Assembly: GCA_030062745.1 (NCBI GenBank)
Contig: CP099840.1
Coordinates: 16,109,718 to 16,173,717, forward strand
From: Capitulum mitella
Lineage: Eukaryota; Arthropoda; Thecostraca; Pollicipedomorpha; Pollicipedidae
Length of the DNA stretch: 64,000 nt
Reading direction: 5' to 3'
Positions within the stretch are counted from its first letter, which is position 1, and each line of letters opens with the position of its first letter. The position numbers and the translations under genes were made by a program. The notes beneath the pieces are model-generated. The model was not told the origin of the DNA. It was given only the letters and a program-made list of their open reading frames with translations, and did no database searches. Shown here piece by piece: positions 34,201-47,700 of this stretch.

Positions 34201-34395
34201 ACAGCTTACCAAAATGCTCTGCAAATTGTGTTTCGAAAAGGCGCGGGCAGTCGGGGTGGTCAGCACAGTTCAGCTCAGTTAAGCTCAGTTACGCGCAGTA
34301 CAAGGCACACGTTCAGCCACGGCCTGGACTCCCGATCGTGCGAGGCGAGCGAACGACGGTGCCTGCACGCATCGCACGAGACTGGCTCCAGAATA

Positions 34396-34424
34396 GATGA
34401 TGATGATGATGATGATGATGATGG
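34396..34424. repeat. (GAT)n microsatellite
   Basis: GATGATGAT repeated without interruption about nine times. Confidence 0.95.
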
Positions 34425-34739
34425 TGATCGCGATGTGTGATGAGTGTGACGGTGGCGGATGTTGCTAACGAGAGTTACGTTGTAGTGGACGGACATCTGC
34501 ATTATCCCCAGTTTTGACCTCCACCCAAAAGCGTGTTGCATTTTGAGGAACGTTTTGCAATAAAGATTGAGGAAATCTAAACAAAGCGGTAATTCTATAG
34601 AAGAAATAATGGCCAAGTCTCTGGCCCATGACTTTCCTCGAGAATGTCATGGAGAAATGACGGAAAGCCGACGGTTGTAATCGGATATCGTAAAATGATA
34701 GCAAACGTTTTAAATGTTTTATGGTACTCAGTATCACCC

Positions 34740-35630
34740 ACTCTCATGCATGCGTGTTACCCACGGTATCAGTGACCTCTTTAATTCTGACCTAAGTCAC
34801 TGACACGGTAATGATGACTTGGGTTAAGGTCATCTAAAGTCAAATTCATGACACGAAGTCACAAATCTTTTTAGCCTTTTACTGACCTGAGACACCGAAA
34901 ATTCAGCGTGGGCCTAATTTGTTGGGGTTGTGACTAACAACACAAATTCCGATAATGACGACGCAGGTAGTTTGGAAGTAGTCCTGGACCTTTGCATCCT
35001 GCAATATTTTCAATATGTCATTATGTACGTGACCCCTGGCAACCCCGAACGACGGACTAGGCAGAGGGCCGGCGCCAGGACAGCTGACGAATCCCGTCCA
35101 GAGCAGTGGTCGGGCAGCGACAGGATAGGAAATGAGCGCCGTTCTATCGAACACACCAGTCGACTGGTGGCAGTCGATGGTCTATGAGTAGCCAGACATG
35201 CATCTTTTATCTCATACACCAATCCACGTACCACTCCACTCGCCATAAAATTTGCAGCAAAACCGTTGGGAGGGTCGCCATAACGCCGAGGGGCGCGAGT
35301 TCCAACAAGAACATGGTGAACAAGCCTCAAGACAGTTGAGACATCTGATGGTGGCAATGCTGAAGCCAAAGTGAAAAGTTCGATCACGGTATGCTACAAA
35401 TGATGCAATACCGTGTCAGCTATTTCGCTCGTGCCCAGGACTAATTTCCCCGTGATCCGTCTCCATCGTTGGGAGTACCAAAGAATCTACATGACGTATA
35501 ATATTCCATTTTATGTCGATGTACATGCGACATTTAACACATCCGTCACAACCCACACACATGTGAACTGAAATTGGGCCCTGTCGGGCCTGTGCTGCAC
35601 GTGCGCTGTCCGGGGCACCGACCAAACGTC
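34740..35630. other. AGGTCA-bearing repeat DNA and an unrecognised minus frame
   Basis: TGACCT/AGGTCA words cluster at 34770-34890. A minus-strand frame of 125 residues (35010-35387) is open but shows no family signature. It lies past the last UTP11 exon found and could hide nothing more than chance. Confidence 0.3.
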
Positions 35631-35639
35631 TAAGCGTAC

Positions 35640-35750
35640 CTGCAGGTGTCGCTTGATCTCCATGCGCCGCTCCATCAGAGCAAGCGTCTTCTCCCGCGCC
35701 AGCCGCTTGGCCAGCTCGCTGTAGCGTGCCTTCTTCTCGGAGAGGACGAG
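35640..35750 (-). CDS. UTP11: UTP11 exon 6
   Basis: The acceptor is gtgccggcag/CTC and the donor CTGCAG/gtacgc. It encodes residues 188-224, with EKKARYSELAKRLAREK matching the late coiled-coil, basic region of the family. Phase 0 at both ends. Confidence 0.85.
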
Positions 35751-38700
35751 CTGCCGGCACGAGATCCCCTCAGTGTTATCGGTGACCGACAGGCGTGAGG
35801 TCTGCGGGGATGCGTCACAGACTTCCTTCACGAGGACCAGCAATTACCGCCTCCCTTCAAGAGAACGCCGTTTGCAATTACGTTGCGGCGGTCACACTTA
35901 AAGTACCCTTCTAGTGCTCATCACCTCAAGATAAATTAATACCATTTTATATGAGTAACCAATAAGACTACATTGGTACTCTAATCCTCGTCTTTACAGG
36001 CGAGCCAGCCACCTTCACAATAATGGGTCCTTGAAAATGTCAGCCAACTCTTTATCACTAGTGAACAATGGAGAAACTCGTGCAAGTCGGCCTGTTACGG
36101 CATCTAAACCAATGGTCAAATCGATGGATATCAGATATAGCTGGCTTATCACTTCATCGATCCCAATTATGCCCGGTCAAAACGGCGACAGACAATGACG
36201 CCGTATGCAGCCTTATAAATAAAATAAGCTTAATAAAATAAGCTAAGTAAAATAAGGTCACATAAGGTTACGTTCCAATGCTCGCCGTGCATCTGAGAAC
36301 TAACGAGGTAAGTGCGATTCAATAATGAGATAAAGTTACGTGCCCAGCGACACCAAATAAGAAAGGCACATCAATTTTGCTCCACTCGATATCACCCTTG
36401 GAAATATGGATAGCGAATGCATTGCCCGTAGGTATGCGGCCTAAATGATCTCACTTCCTGACCTTGGTTGGTAATCGTGCAATTACGGACCGACAACGTT
36501 TTTTTCTGGTTAACCCTATTTTCATGCGATGGATTTCGCTTGAAATCCATGTGGAAGGGGCAGATCCCCTCCTTCCCCTGATGTCTGCAGATCAACTGAA
36601 CCCATTTCGACCAAACAGGATTTAAATGAAAACTTCTGATCTGAAATTAACTTTTCATACATGATTAAAACGCAGAAAAAATCAGGGGCACTTTCAGGAC
36701 CTTCAGGACAGAAAAGCGGTAAACGCCCAAATTTCAACCTCTGGCAAGCAACGCTCCAAGTGCTTGCTTTGATTCTCATATCAACTTCTTGACCGTAACT
36801 TAGTTTCAAACCATGCCTGGATGCAATTTTAAAGCCGTGGTGGATTACGGGTTGCAAACATCGGGGCAAGTTAACTTTAAACGTTTGGGTTATTCCCACT
36901 CAGTTTTGCCCGAATGGCTAAACCAATTTCCTTACACCTACGTGACGATGGTTACAATATATTAGAAACGTGAATGGCGGACCCAGGTAGCAAAAATATA
37001 GGTCACTTATAGCCCACTGAAATGTCAATGATGTATTTATAAAACCGAATCATACTTCTAATTTTCTTGTTTCTCTTCCTTATTTTTACCGAATCTACTC
37101 CTGTCAATACATGTATAGGCGTACAATGCACATGCATTTTGTCCGAAATGCTACTACTGCGTTGACACAATGCGAACCGAAGTAGACATAAGCCGGTGTG
37201 GACCGAAATAAGAAGACCGTGCGGTCGACCAACTGGGAAGGAGTTGGACGGCTCGGCCTGTTTTTTCCTCGGCTCCCATTCCTTGTTTCGTTGTTCAGAA
37301 CTACAAAGTTTACCTATCTATATCAACTCCTTAATACGGCGGAACGGCGTAAATATTTGCGTTATATCGTTGGCAACTTTGCTATGAACTTCAGACTTGT
37401 TTATCGCGTGATCGCTGTGCTACCTGTTGTGTTCATAAAGTATCGTTTATATCAGTAAATACATGTCGATGCGGTCGGTGCTGTTCCAGGCCTGCGACAT
37501 TTGTGAAGGAAAGTGCGGCAGGTGCGGCAGGTGTTCCGTGCGTTCGGCTCTATGTTGTCGAAGGCAATCCAGTGCAGCACCAACATTACGTTTACGACAG
37601 AAACGCTGTGCGGTCTAAAAATGACCTTAAGCCAAGACAAGTTGGGAGTTTTTCAAGCCATCGTCTTACACGCTGATCCTTTGTACTTGTAAAGAGCAAA
37701 TAAAGGTTATCTATCTTCCACCGTGATGTAGGTTTTGGCCGCTGAACTATGGTAACTGGGTTGCAACTTTCCAACAAAAACAACTGCATGCAGGCGCGAC
37801 AGATAGCATGAATACGCTCCAGACCAGTGTGATTACGTTTGTAATAGATTCTATTGCATGCACTCAACAGGCCATGTTTCTGAATCACACGACCTGAGGC
37901 CACGTCACGCACTTATGCCGAAAACGAGGACCCGAGTGAAAGTCATTTACGGGTCTCAAATGGCAGCGATACAATGCGAAATGCAGACCGGTAAAACAAT
38001 GAGGAAGGCAAGAATCAGGGACGCGAACAAGGGACGGACGGGGGATACGCATCACTTGCGGGACGGGGGAATGGTAATGTTTTTCGTCCCCCTCCCAATT
38101 TTTGCTCCAGAGCCTCCGCCCAGAGATCTCCGGGGAGGCCCCTTAATACCCTAAACACGAAGAGGGGGTTGACAAAATGGCGGTAAAACTTGCTTTTGCT
38201 AGGTTAGTGATATTAATCGGTTTTTATCGGCAAAATCAGGCATTTACTGCAAAGCACTGAACGCCCGACAAACAACTCCGGGCGGATTGTTACACTGCTA
38301 TAAGGTTATCGAAGGTATTCCACTGTTATACCTACTGCTGGTGCCACAAGTTGGTAACGGTTATATATTTATTTTACCCACTTCCTCACTTCCTGTTTTC
38401 TGTTCAAAGAAGTTCAGAGGTCGTTTGTTGATGGTGCTCAAATTTACGCACAGAGATGCTTCTAAGCGCATGCTGATGTCTACGCTCACTATGATGTCCA
38501 TACAAGTTATTTATGGCGAGCAACCAATGTCTGTTCGTACTCAGATGTGGCGAGGAAATTAAATTTGAGCTAGAAATATCATTTCATTGCATAAAAAGTT
38601 TCCAGAGGATTTAAGTCCTACTACTAAAGATACCTAGTCGGCATCTGGTATCTCTGAATTTCAATCCTGGTCATGGACTCCCTTTGAGTCATTTTCCCGT

Positions 38701-41700
38701 TCTCAAAGCATTTAGCGAAAACTGCTCCACCGCTGTGGTAAAAGCATTGTGTTACTTTGGTGACGTGTAACGCATGTCTTTTAGCGTTACATGTCCTTTA
38801 GCCCTTTAATAACCAAAGAACTGTAATAACAGCGTCACTACAATGATGCATCTCAACACCCATGGAAGCAATGAGTAAACTGGGCTAGTCATTGAACAAA
38901 AAAAGCATCAAAAAAGCATCCTCATTCACCAGATAGGGTCACTCTTCATCCGGGTACGTGACCAGGCTAACTATGCAATGGTACATGCCAAAGCGCTTCA
39001 ACCACTTAAGTTAAAACCTGGGGCTAACACACAACAAAATAGTCACACAAGACCTCTTCATCAGACGAACTCACGATGCCTTTGGGCTTAGCACTAGACT
39101 AGCAGTACAAATGAGCATCTCATAAAACTTGTAGTTATTAAAACAGCCGGAATTCGTAAAAATGAGTTTGTTACAATGTGGTGAAAACTGGTGAAAAGTG
39201 TTCCTGTCAGTCCAACTAGTACTAGAGGCTTTTACCAGTAAAAACCATTTGCTGGCAAAAAACGCCAACCCTGGCCCCAAAAGCACCGACAGAGCCCTTG
39301 TTTAGCACGGAAAGGCCCCCTCCTCAGCCAGGAAGCCCACTCGCCGCCAGAGGTGCTCCTCGCCATCACACACGGCTCCTCAGCGCTCCAAAAGACCCCT
39401 TATTACCACAGCACAACACTATGTTTAACCTCCGCCCAGGTCCGATACTATCTTAACCCTATTCCCGGAGGGCTAGACGGTATGGCCGACTGCCGGCGGG
39501 GGGGGATTCGGCCCCACCTGAGATCTCGAGAACCACACATCCGATTTCATCGCAACAAACGGAGAACGATTTGCTATGATGTAAACTACATTCTTATAAC
39601 AAAAAATTTTCAAAATTTTGAAAGGAGCGGATAGAGGAGGCAAAAAAGTCAAAATGGGGGTATTTTTGGACTTTTTATAACTCCTTTGTTTATTGACCGA
39701 TTTTGATGAAATTGGTATGACTGGAGAGATTATGGATGGGACTTTTACCATTGGTCCATGCACTTGAAATTTTGAGAAAATTCATAGGCGCTGACAGGGT
39801 TTCGAAAACAAGAGGATTAGTTCCTCAAAAAAAGAATTTACAAAAACTTCGAACTTTTTTGGCTTTTGCTAGTCATGTTATGCTGAAGAAGTATAAATCG
39901 TATTACAATCTTCGTATGTTGGCATAGGCGGTGCCAGGGACATGAAAAAAGGGGAACTGTCATGACCACATGTTCTTCAGACCAACTTACGACCTTTGAC
40001 TTTAAATGACCTTCCGTGACCTTAAAGTCACTTGGAACGATGTCGTGTGCGTTTAGTATTGTCTGAAAACGTTTCCCACCATTCGAATTCAAACTATTTC
40101 TAAATTCCATTTTGCGGCTGTTGTGATATAGGGTGACATTTTAGGTCACAGCTCCGTGACCCGACCTAGTATCAGTCTGAAACTTGGTACACAAATAGAG
40201 AACATCCTTGTACGTCATATATGCACATATATATACATATATACATATATTTATATTTATACTCCAGGTTTGGTATCTAAAAAATAGCGCCAAAAGTTTA
40301 GCTATAACACCAAATTTGGACTTCTGACCTTGACCTCACCATGTGAAGTGACCTCAGATAAACAAAATTACATTTCTATGTTGCCGAATTATTTACTGAT
40401 ACATCTATCATTTTTATGATTATGATATGATTTTTTCGAAAAGCGTTAGTCAATGACGCATCCAGGGACACATGAAGGTGTATTTGAGTCGGACTGGTTC
40501 GCCAGTTACCAGAGGGGCCGGAGGCAGGTGGTCGTTGGTGGCTCGGTTTCCTTACACTTGTCCCATGGAGGGGCCCAGGGATTCATCGCTGGCCCAATCC
40601 TATTTCTAATCTTCATCAACGACCTATCCACTTTCCTTCCTTACGGTCGACTTTTTTCCTATGCCGATGACAACCAGCTTCTCGACCACGCCGCACCCGA
40701 CACCCACAATCTATCACGTCTCAAGACCCGAATCGAAGATTCCATCTCGTGCCTTCGAGACTGGTTTCGGTCCAACAGTCCAAAAATGAGCCTAAGAAAA
40801 ACGGACTTCATGCTCATTGGCACTAGTCTCCATAAAAGACGAAAAATTCTCATATCAACATTTCCGGTCCCGTCATGATTCCAAAAGTCTATGAAGGTAC
40901 TTGGTGTAATCATCGACCGACATCTTACTTGGAAAGAGCACATATCCACCACTGTTCTGCGCTGTAATAGCATCCTTGTCTCACTATTTAAAATTCGTTT
41001 CTACTTAACCCCAACGTCATGAAGCTAGTCGTCCACTCCCACGTCTTCCCTCACATCCTTCACTGTATCACTGCGTGGGGAGGCGCCGCCGGTTGCCAGC
41101 TGAGCAGAGTGCAAAAGCTGATTAACTTTGCTGCGAGGTCGGTTACCGGGGCGCGACGCGGGGGCCACATTACCCCGGCTCTGGAAGCCTTGGGGTGGAG
41201 TCGGGCGGAGGACCTGGTCAGAACACGTGACCTCCTGAAGGCCTACAATGCTTTGCGCTCCCCCACGTGCCTGTTCGCCATACGTGCTCTGTTCCCCACG
41301 CGAGCCCGGGTCTGCTGCCGCCGCACTCGCGCGGTTGCTGTTGGCACAGGTGCCATACATCTGCCTCGCGTGCGCCTGGCGGCGACCCAGCGGCTCTTCT
41401 CCTACCGAGCTGCAGTGGCTTGGAACCGCCTGCCTCCGGCAGCCTCGAATGCCATCTCATGCGCATCGTTTTTAAAACATTTAAAACACCTAACACCGTG
41501 ATTGCCGTTCGTGTTCAAATGAGTGCGTTTTTCTTTACCTGACAAGTGATTGTGTATTATCGTTTTTATAATTTTGACGAGAGGGCAAAATAGCCACTGC
41601 CTGGACGCCTTGAATACATACATACATACATCATACATACATACACATTTATATTTTCTTATTCCTAAAAATGTATGACTTATTGCATAAATAAAAGAAA

Positions 41701-44700
41701 GCTAACGGGTGACACAGGCATGGTTGTCGTAATGTACGTATATAATTTGCCTACATATGCTGTCAGGGGTGTCTCAAGGCATCTGTGTTAGGGCGCAAAA
41801 CAGTGGGCCTAACAAACACCTGGATCTGTTTGATTGGTTTTAATTCCACATATATTACTGTCAAATACTCCAGATGTCAATGAAAATTAAAATCAGAGAC
41901 GGCTACAGAGCAATGTAAAACGGGTGCTATTTCTTTTTAATCTGCAAGAATTATGACTCAATTTACCATGTGATCCCACTTTTTCAGGTAAATGGATACG
42001 CCTATGGGCATTTGTCATATGTATATAATATGGCATGTGACACATAAAAAAATATTTTCCGAACACAAATAAGCTCGCCAGACTCAAGATACCCTATTGA
42101 ATGAAACGATATTTCCCAAAAACCTACACTCCTTTTTAAGTGCCCTGGATACGCCTATGAATTCTGAAAATCGGCCTCCTTCGTACATATGTGATAGACC
42201 TTTCAATTGTTCGTAGAATGACATGAATAAGAACAAAATCGGTCATAAGATGTGGTCAGGGCTCGTATACGTAAACCCGTATTCATGTCTCCATTTCGGC
42301 CACCCTATCCACCCTTTCGAAGAATTTTCAACATTTTTTTCTTTGGGAAACGTAGATCTCGCTACAGAGTATCGAACATCGTTTTACGCTGGGAAATCCG
42401 GCCAAAAGTTTTCGAGATCGCAAGGGAGGGACAGATCGGGCAGATCTCAGCACGGAACCGTACGTAGCAGGCAGAAGCCGGGAATGAGGTGAAAGGGGGA
42501 GGGGCGCTCTCCGTTCTAACGCACATTGCTGCCTCCACTTCCTTGCATAGAAAACACTGGCAGCAGTCCGGGCACTACTCCTCTGTTTGCAATGGTTAAC
42601 CAAGTCAGAAATGTTGAAAAGACCCATGTTGATGAAATATAAACAACGATATGCATACATAAAACACGTATACGATCTTCATTTCCGAAAACTACTATCG
42701 CGTTCCTGGAGCCATCTATGAAGAAAGTGTGTTACTGGACAAATACCGTCCACTGGCGAATAATGAACTACGTGAGATGGTGAAAATTGAATGAAAACAT
42801 GAATCTCTAAAAATATGTCAGAGACAGACATGGGTCCAACTTTCTGTAATTTTCTGTGTTACGACGCAAAAGGCGAAAAATTGTTTTTAACCCTACTTCA
42901 GGCAGGGCGCTGAATACGCTCCCTCGGGTTTTTTGCTTGCCAACTCCAGGGTTTTTGAATCAGCTTCACTTAACCTGCTCATTTTTCCTACCTAATCTTT
43001 CTTCGTACTATTAAAAAGTCCCGTAATTCCCATTTGCTCAAGAGCGGAGTCAGGCAACGTTTTTTGCGGGGCAACTCTGGCCATTTTTGGCCCTGTTGAA
43101 GGTAAAAGAATAATGGCTGCCAAAAATCGCGTTTTAAGATAGAACTTCACAAAGGGTGTATAGGTAAATAGCTGTACACGCATAGAGATATAATTTTATT
43201 AGTCTGAAATCATTTTGCAAGGTCGAAACAAGGTCAAAAGTCAAAATCTGGCTTTATGGCCATGATTTCGACGCTTTTTTCCAAACCCAAATCCGGAATA
43301 CATATGACAAAGAAGGGTGTTCTCTACTTGTGTACCAAGTTTCAGGTTGGCATCAGGTCGGGTCACCGAGCCATGACGTAAAATGTCGGTGTGTGTACCC
43401 TATATCACAACATACGCAAAATGGCATTTTAGAAATAGAGTGAATTCAAATGAATGGGAACGTTTTCAAACAATATGAAACACCCTCAAAATAATTCCAC
43501 GGGACTCGAATGTCAATGGTCATTTAAGGTCAAAGATCGTAAGCTGACCTGATGAAGATGTAACCATGACAGTTCCCCTTTTCATGTCCCTGGCGCCACC
43601 TTTAACATTATAAAAACATCGTAATACGATTCGTGTTTCTTAAGCGTAGCACGACTAGCAAAAACTAAAAAAAGTGTTTTGAACTTTTATGTTTTCATTT
43701 TTTGAGAAACAACCTCTCATTTTCGAAACCCCGTGGACGCCCACGAATTTTCCCAAAATTTCAAGTTAATGAACCAACGGTAAAAGTCCCATCCGTAACC
43801 TCTCGATTGATGCCAATGTTATCAAAATCGGTCCATAAACAAAAGAGACATAATACGTCCGAAAATGTTCCCTATTTTGACTTATTTTTCTATCAAACTA
43901 TTCCACAATCGTGTAAACTTTTTTTTACAGAAATGTAGTTTACATCATGGGAAATCCATTGCCGTTTGTTGCGATGAAATCGAATGTGCCATTCTCGATA
44001 TCTCAGGGGGAGGGGGGTCCAATCCACCGCCCCCCGCCGGGAATTGGCCATACCTTTTAGTCCTCCGGGAAGAGAGTTAAATTTGTTTAAATCGACCCCA
44101 GCAGGATCATTTGTTTCAAATAAAAAAAAACAAGGCCAGATTGGATTCGGACATTTATGTGCATATGTGCATCATCAAATGCACCCAAATACACAGACCT
44201 TGTAAGAATGCGTGCCTATAACTTGCCATCTTACAAAAGACACTGTATGTTAGCGTTAAAGAAAAAAGTAAAATGAATGGAGAAAAATGTCATCCTTTTT
44301 ATCGCGTAGATATTAAGCAAACCGGCTGCTTTTTATTTTTCTCAAACACAAGTTAATGTGTAACGTCAGACATAACGTCGCGAGTTCAACTAAGCATAAA
44401 CAATTTAGCTCGCAATCCTCGACATCATCCCATGAAAAAGATGGCAAACAATGACACCATACACTGCCGCGCCACAACAGCGATCAGTTGTTGATAGCTT
44501 GCAACGTCTTCACCGTGGTATATAACGTACACAAGTATTTTGGTATGCTGGGATCACCGTCGTTAGCGACATCAGCCGCGACAAAAAAAAAACGTCCTAA
44601 CTACTAGATCTACAAGTATCAAACACCTTTCAGACGAAAGCTCTTGCTTGGACCAAAAGTTTAGTGGGTTCGTAAACCGCCTCAGGTCAAGGTCTGACCT

Positions 44701-47700
44701 TCGCTTCACGCATGGCTTTTCCGTGTCGTTTTACGTCCTGATCCTGGCTTTTGACCAAGCTGATAGGACCAGAGTCATTTGGATACCATGTCTTCCATAT
44801 AACACCATAAGGGTAGTCAAAATTTTCCGAACATGGTAGGACCGCTGCCCCACCTGCCCTTTGGGCTGCTACCCCATGCAAACCGACCTTGACACAGCAT
44901 AGGTTAACGTTGGACCTTGATCTTGGAAAGCAATTTACGATACGATTTATCGTTTTATGTTTTGATCCCGACTCCCGCGAGTCGTGACACTTCCACACAA
45001 AAGCAAGGGTGCCGAAGATTATTTTCGCACGGGTCAAAAGGATGTCTGCCGTGCCCACCGTCGCAGCCACCCCCAGTCTCCCATTCCCACGTTCCCAGCC
45101 ATCCTCGCTTTACAGTCCCCGCCGTCCTGTCTCCAAAATTCCTGCCACCTCGTGGTCTGCTGTCGAACTCACGTCCAGCTGCTGCTGGTCCAGCCAGTCT
45201 GGTCGGGCCAGCTGGGCCAGCTGGGGCGCAGTGGGCCGGTTGCAGGTGCGGTCGAGCAGCTCGGGCACCGTCCGCAGCCGTTCGGCCACGTTCATCTGGC
45301 GAGCTGCGGCGGCGGCAACGCAGCGTCACACAGGCCCGTTGCGGCGATGAACGACGTGTCGAATAGGTGGCGCGACAACCGGGCTCCAGCAACATCGGAG
45401 CAATGGCGGCTCCGCTCACGGCCACTCACGTTCGGTTCAACACGACAAAGCCCGCGCGCTGTAATCGTACACGAAATGTGTGTAAAAAGAAGCACATGAG
45501 TAATACCAAACGACCAGTGAAAAAAAAAACGGAACTAGAAACCAAACCGACACTAGACGATGTCTCGAAACACACAATGCTTGAGAGATTCCCAAAGCCA
45601 CAAGCGACAAGTCAGTGTTTCAAATTTTGCCTTCCGCCACGACACTTCGATACCCTTAAACATGGCATCAGGAACTGAATTACCCTGCTGTTTGTCATCG
45701 GTGAAGAAGACGTGTTTGTTTGTCTGTCTGCTCTCAGCGTCGAGCAGGTGCAGCTCGGCCGTCAGCCGGGTCAGTTTGCGCGCCTCGACCTGACGCCTCT
45801 GCCGGATGTACTTGATGTCCTGGGTCTGCATCAACGCAAGCTGCTCCTCTGGCAACTCCTCCTCCTTCTGCACCTCATGGTGCAATCCCTCCTAAAAACA
45901 ACACTGACGATGTCAACGGGCTACGCATGCATCCCCGTAATCGACAAATAACACGTCGACGAGCGGAACAATGTTTATTAGGCACATAATATTTCATGCC
46001 CTTATGCACGTTGCTTTAGCTGAATACCTATGGGATAGTTCATTATATTGAATCAGCATCAAAATCTGCAGTCACTCAAAACATGAATTCCATCCGTAGA
46101 ATGTGTTTTGAACCGAGATGGTCGTCCCAGCCTGCAGTCTTGAAACTAGCCCCTAATGTGCATCACATTTCAAAACTCTAAATCCAGCCCTCATCATCAT
46201 TCGCCATTTGGCCACGTTCCATTGGACAGGACAGATATCAGCTGGATACGCCCCACCTCACTGCCAGTCCTGACGTGACAGAGCGACGCAACAAAAACGA
46301 ACGTGCAGCTTGGTCTTTTGACTACACGTAGTCTTTAAGGTCCCATCTGATCATTTTTCGTCACACAATGAACTAGAACGTGGCGTCAAACGAGGTCATG
46401 CCAATATATTCTGGTTTTTATTCGATTCTCTGGGACGTATCTTACGAGGCGCTCTGGAGAGACCCCTGACGACATCTGATGAAGATTAGAAAATGAAAGC
46501 TGATATGCGATCTGGCTCTTCCAAGTACTCCACGACACCCCAGATACCAAGAAAATATCAAAAACGATAAGTGGCCTGAATATACGGTCTTGGCCTGAGA
46601 CGAACTTGAGTCATGTGAGGATCGACATGCAAAGGTCAATGAAACTGCGGGTGACACCTAGGCATAAGACTGAGTAGAACTCATTACACACTTGCAAGCA
46701 TTTGACATACCGGGTATTTCAAAAAGAATGTCTACATTTTAACTGCATCAGGGAGGCGGGTGTGCCTATGAAGTTCGTGGAAAATTATGTGAATCAAAAG
46801 CATGAGCGTAGAAGTTTTGTCTTCTATATGTTTTATCAAAACCAGTCATCCTGCTGCCAAGCATGGAACAAAGAACTCTACTTATCCGTTTATAATCGGC
46901 AAAAAAGTTTATTGTCTCGAAGCAACGTCGGCTTCGAATACTGTACAAAACCAGAGACGCACGTCACCGAAAGCAGATCCTTCTGCTGACTGAGAAATTC
47001 CCGAGGAAAGGTTCCATCCACAACCTATTCAAGGAGCAAAGTGGTCGAAAAAAGTATCGGAAATGATCTAGACTCCCTCACTAAGGTTACGTCGGCTCTG
47101 GACAACGACCCTTCAGAGTCCGTCCGGAAAATCGCCCAAGAAGTCGAAATCAACTCCAGCTCAAGCTTCCGAATCCTTCGAGACACCCTCAAATGACCCC
47201 CTACAAGATCACTGTTCACCAGACGTTGACTACAGCTGACAAAAAAAGCAACGACTCAGTTTCTGCAAGTGATTTTCTGACAACTGTTACGTCGACCAAG
47301 TTCCTGAACCTCTGGCTCAGTGACGAGGCCCACTTCCATTTGGACGGGGCGTCACCACCAAGCATTGCAGATCTTGGCGTCTGGGCTGCCGGACACAGTT
47401 CAGGAATCTTCTGCATAGCTCCAAGGTCACCTGGTGTACCATCAGCGCCAGAGAGGTCACTGGACCCTTCTAGTTCACACACACACACACACACACAAGA
47501 ACGGTACCACGGGCACCATCACCAAGGAGCGATGCACAAGGACTTTGGACAACTTCTGGATTCAGGTTCAAGTTCTGGTTTCCTTGTCGCTTGATGTTGC
47601 ATGCTGGCTAAAACTCCCACGTTTTCTGCTTCCAGTACTGTAATAAACCTGATTCTGCGATCAACAGTTTTTGGTTCCAGGAGACACAAAATGTGGAAAT

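Noticed and set aside
35010..35387. 125-residue minus-strand frame
   Set aside because: No domain, no splice sites that join it to UTP11 exon 6 in phase, and no resemblance to the Utp11 C-terminus.
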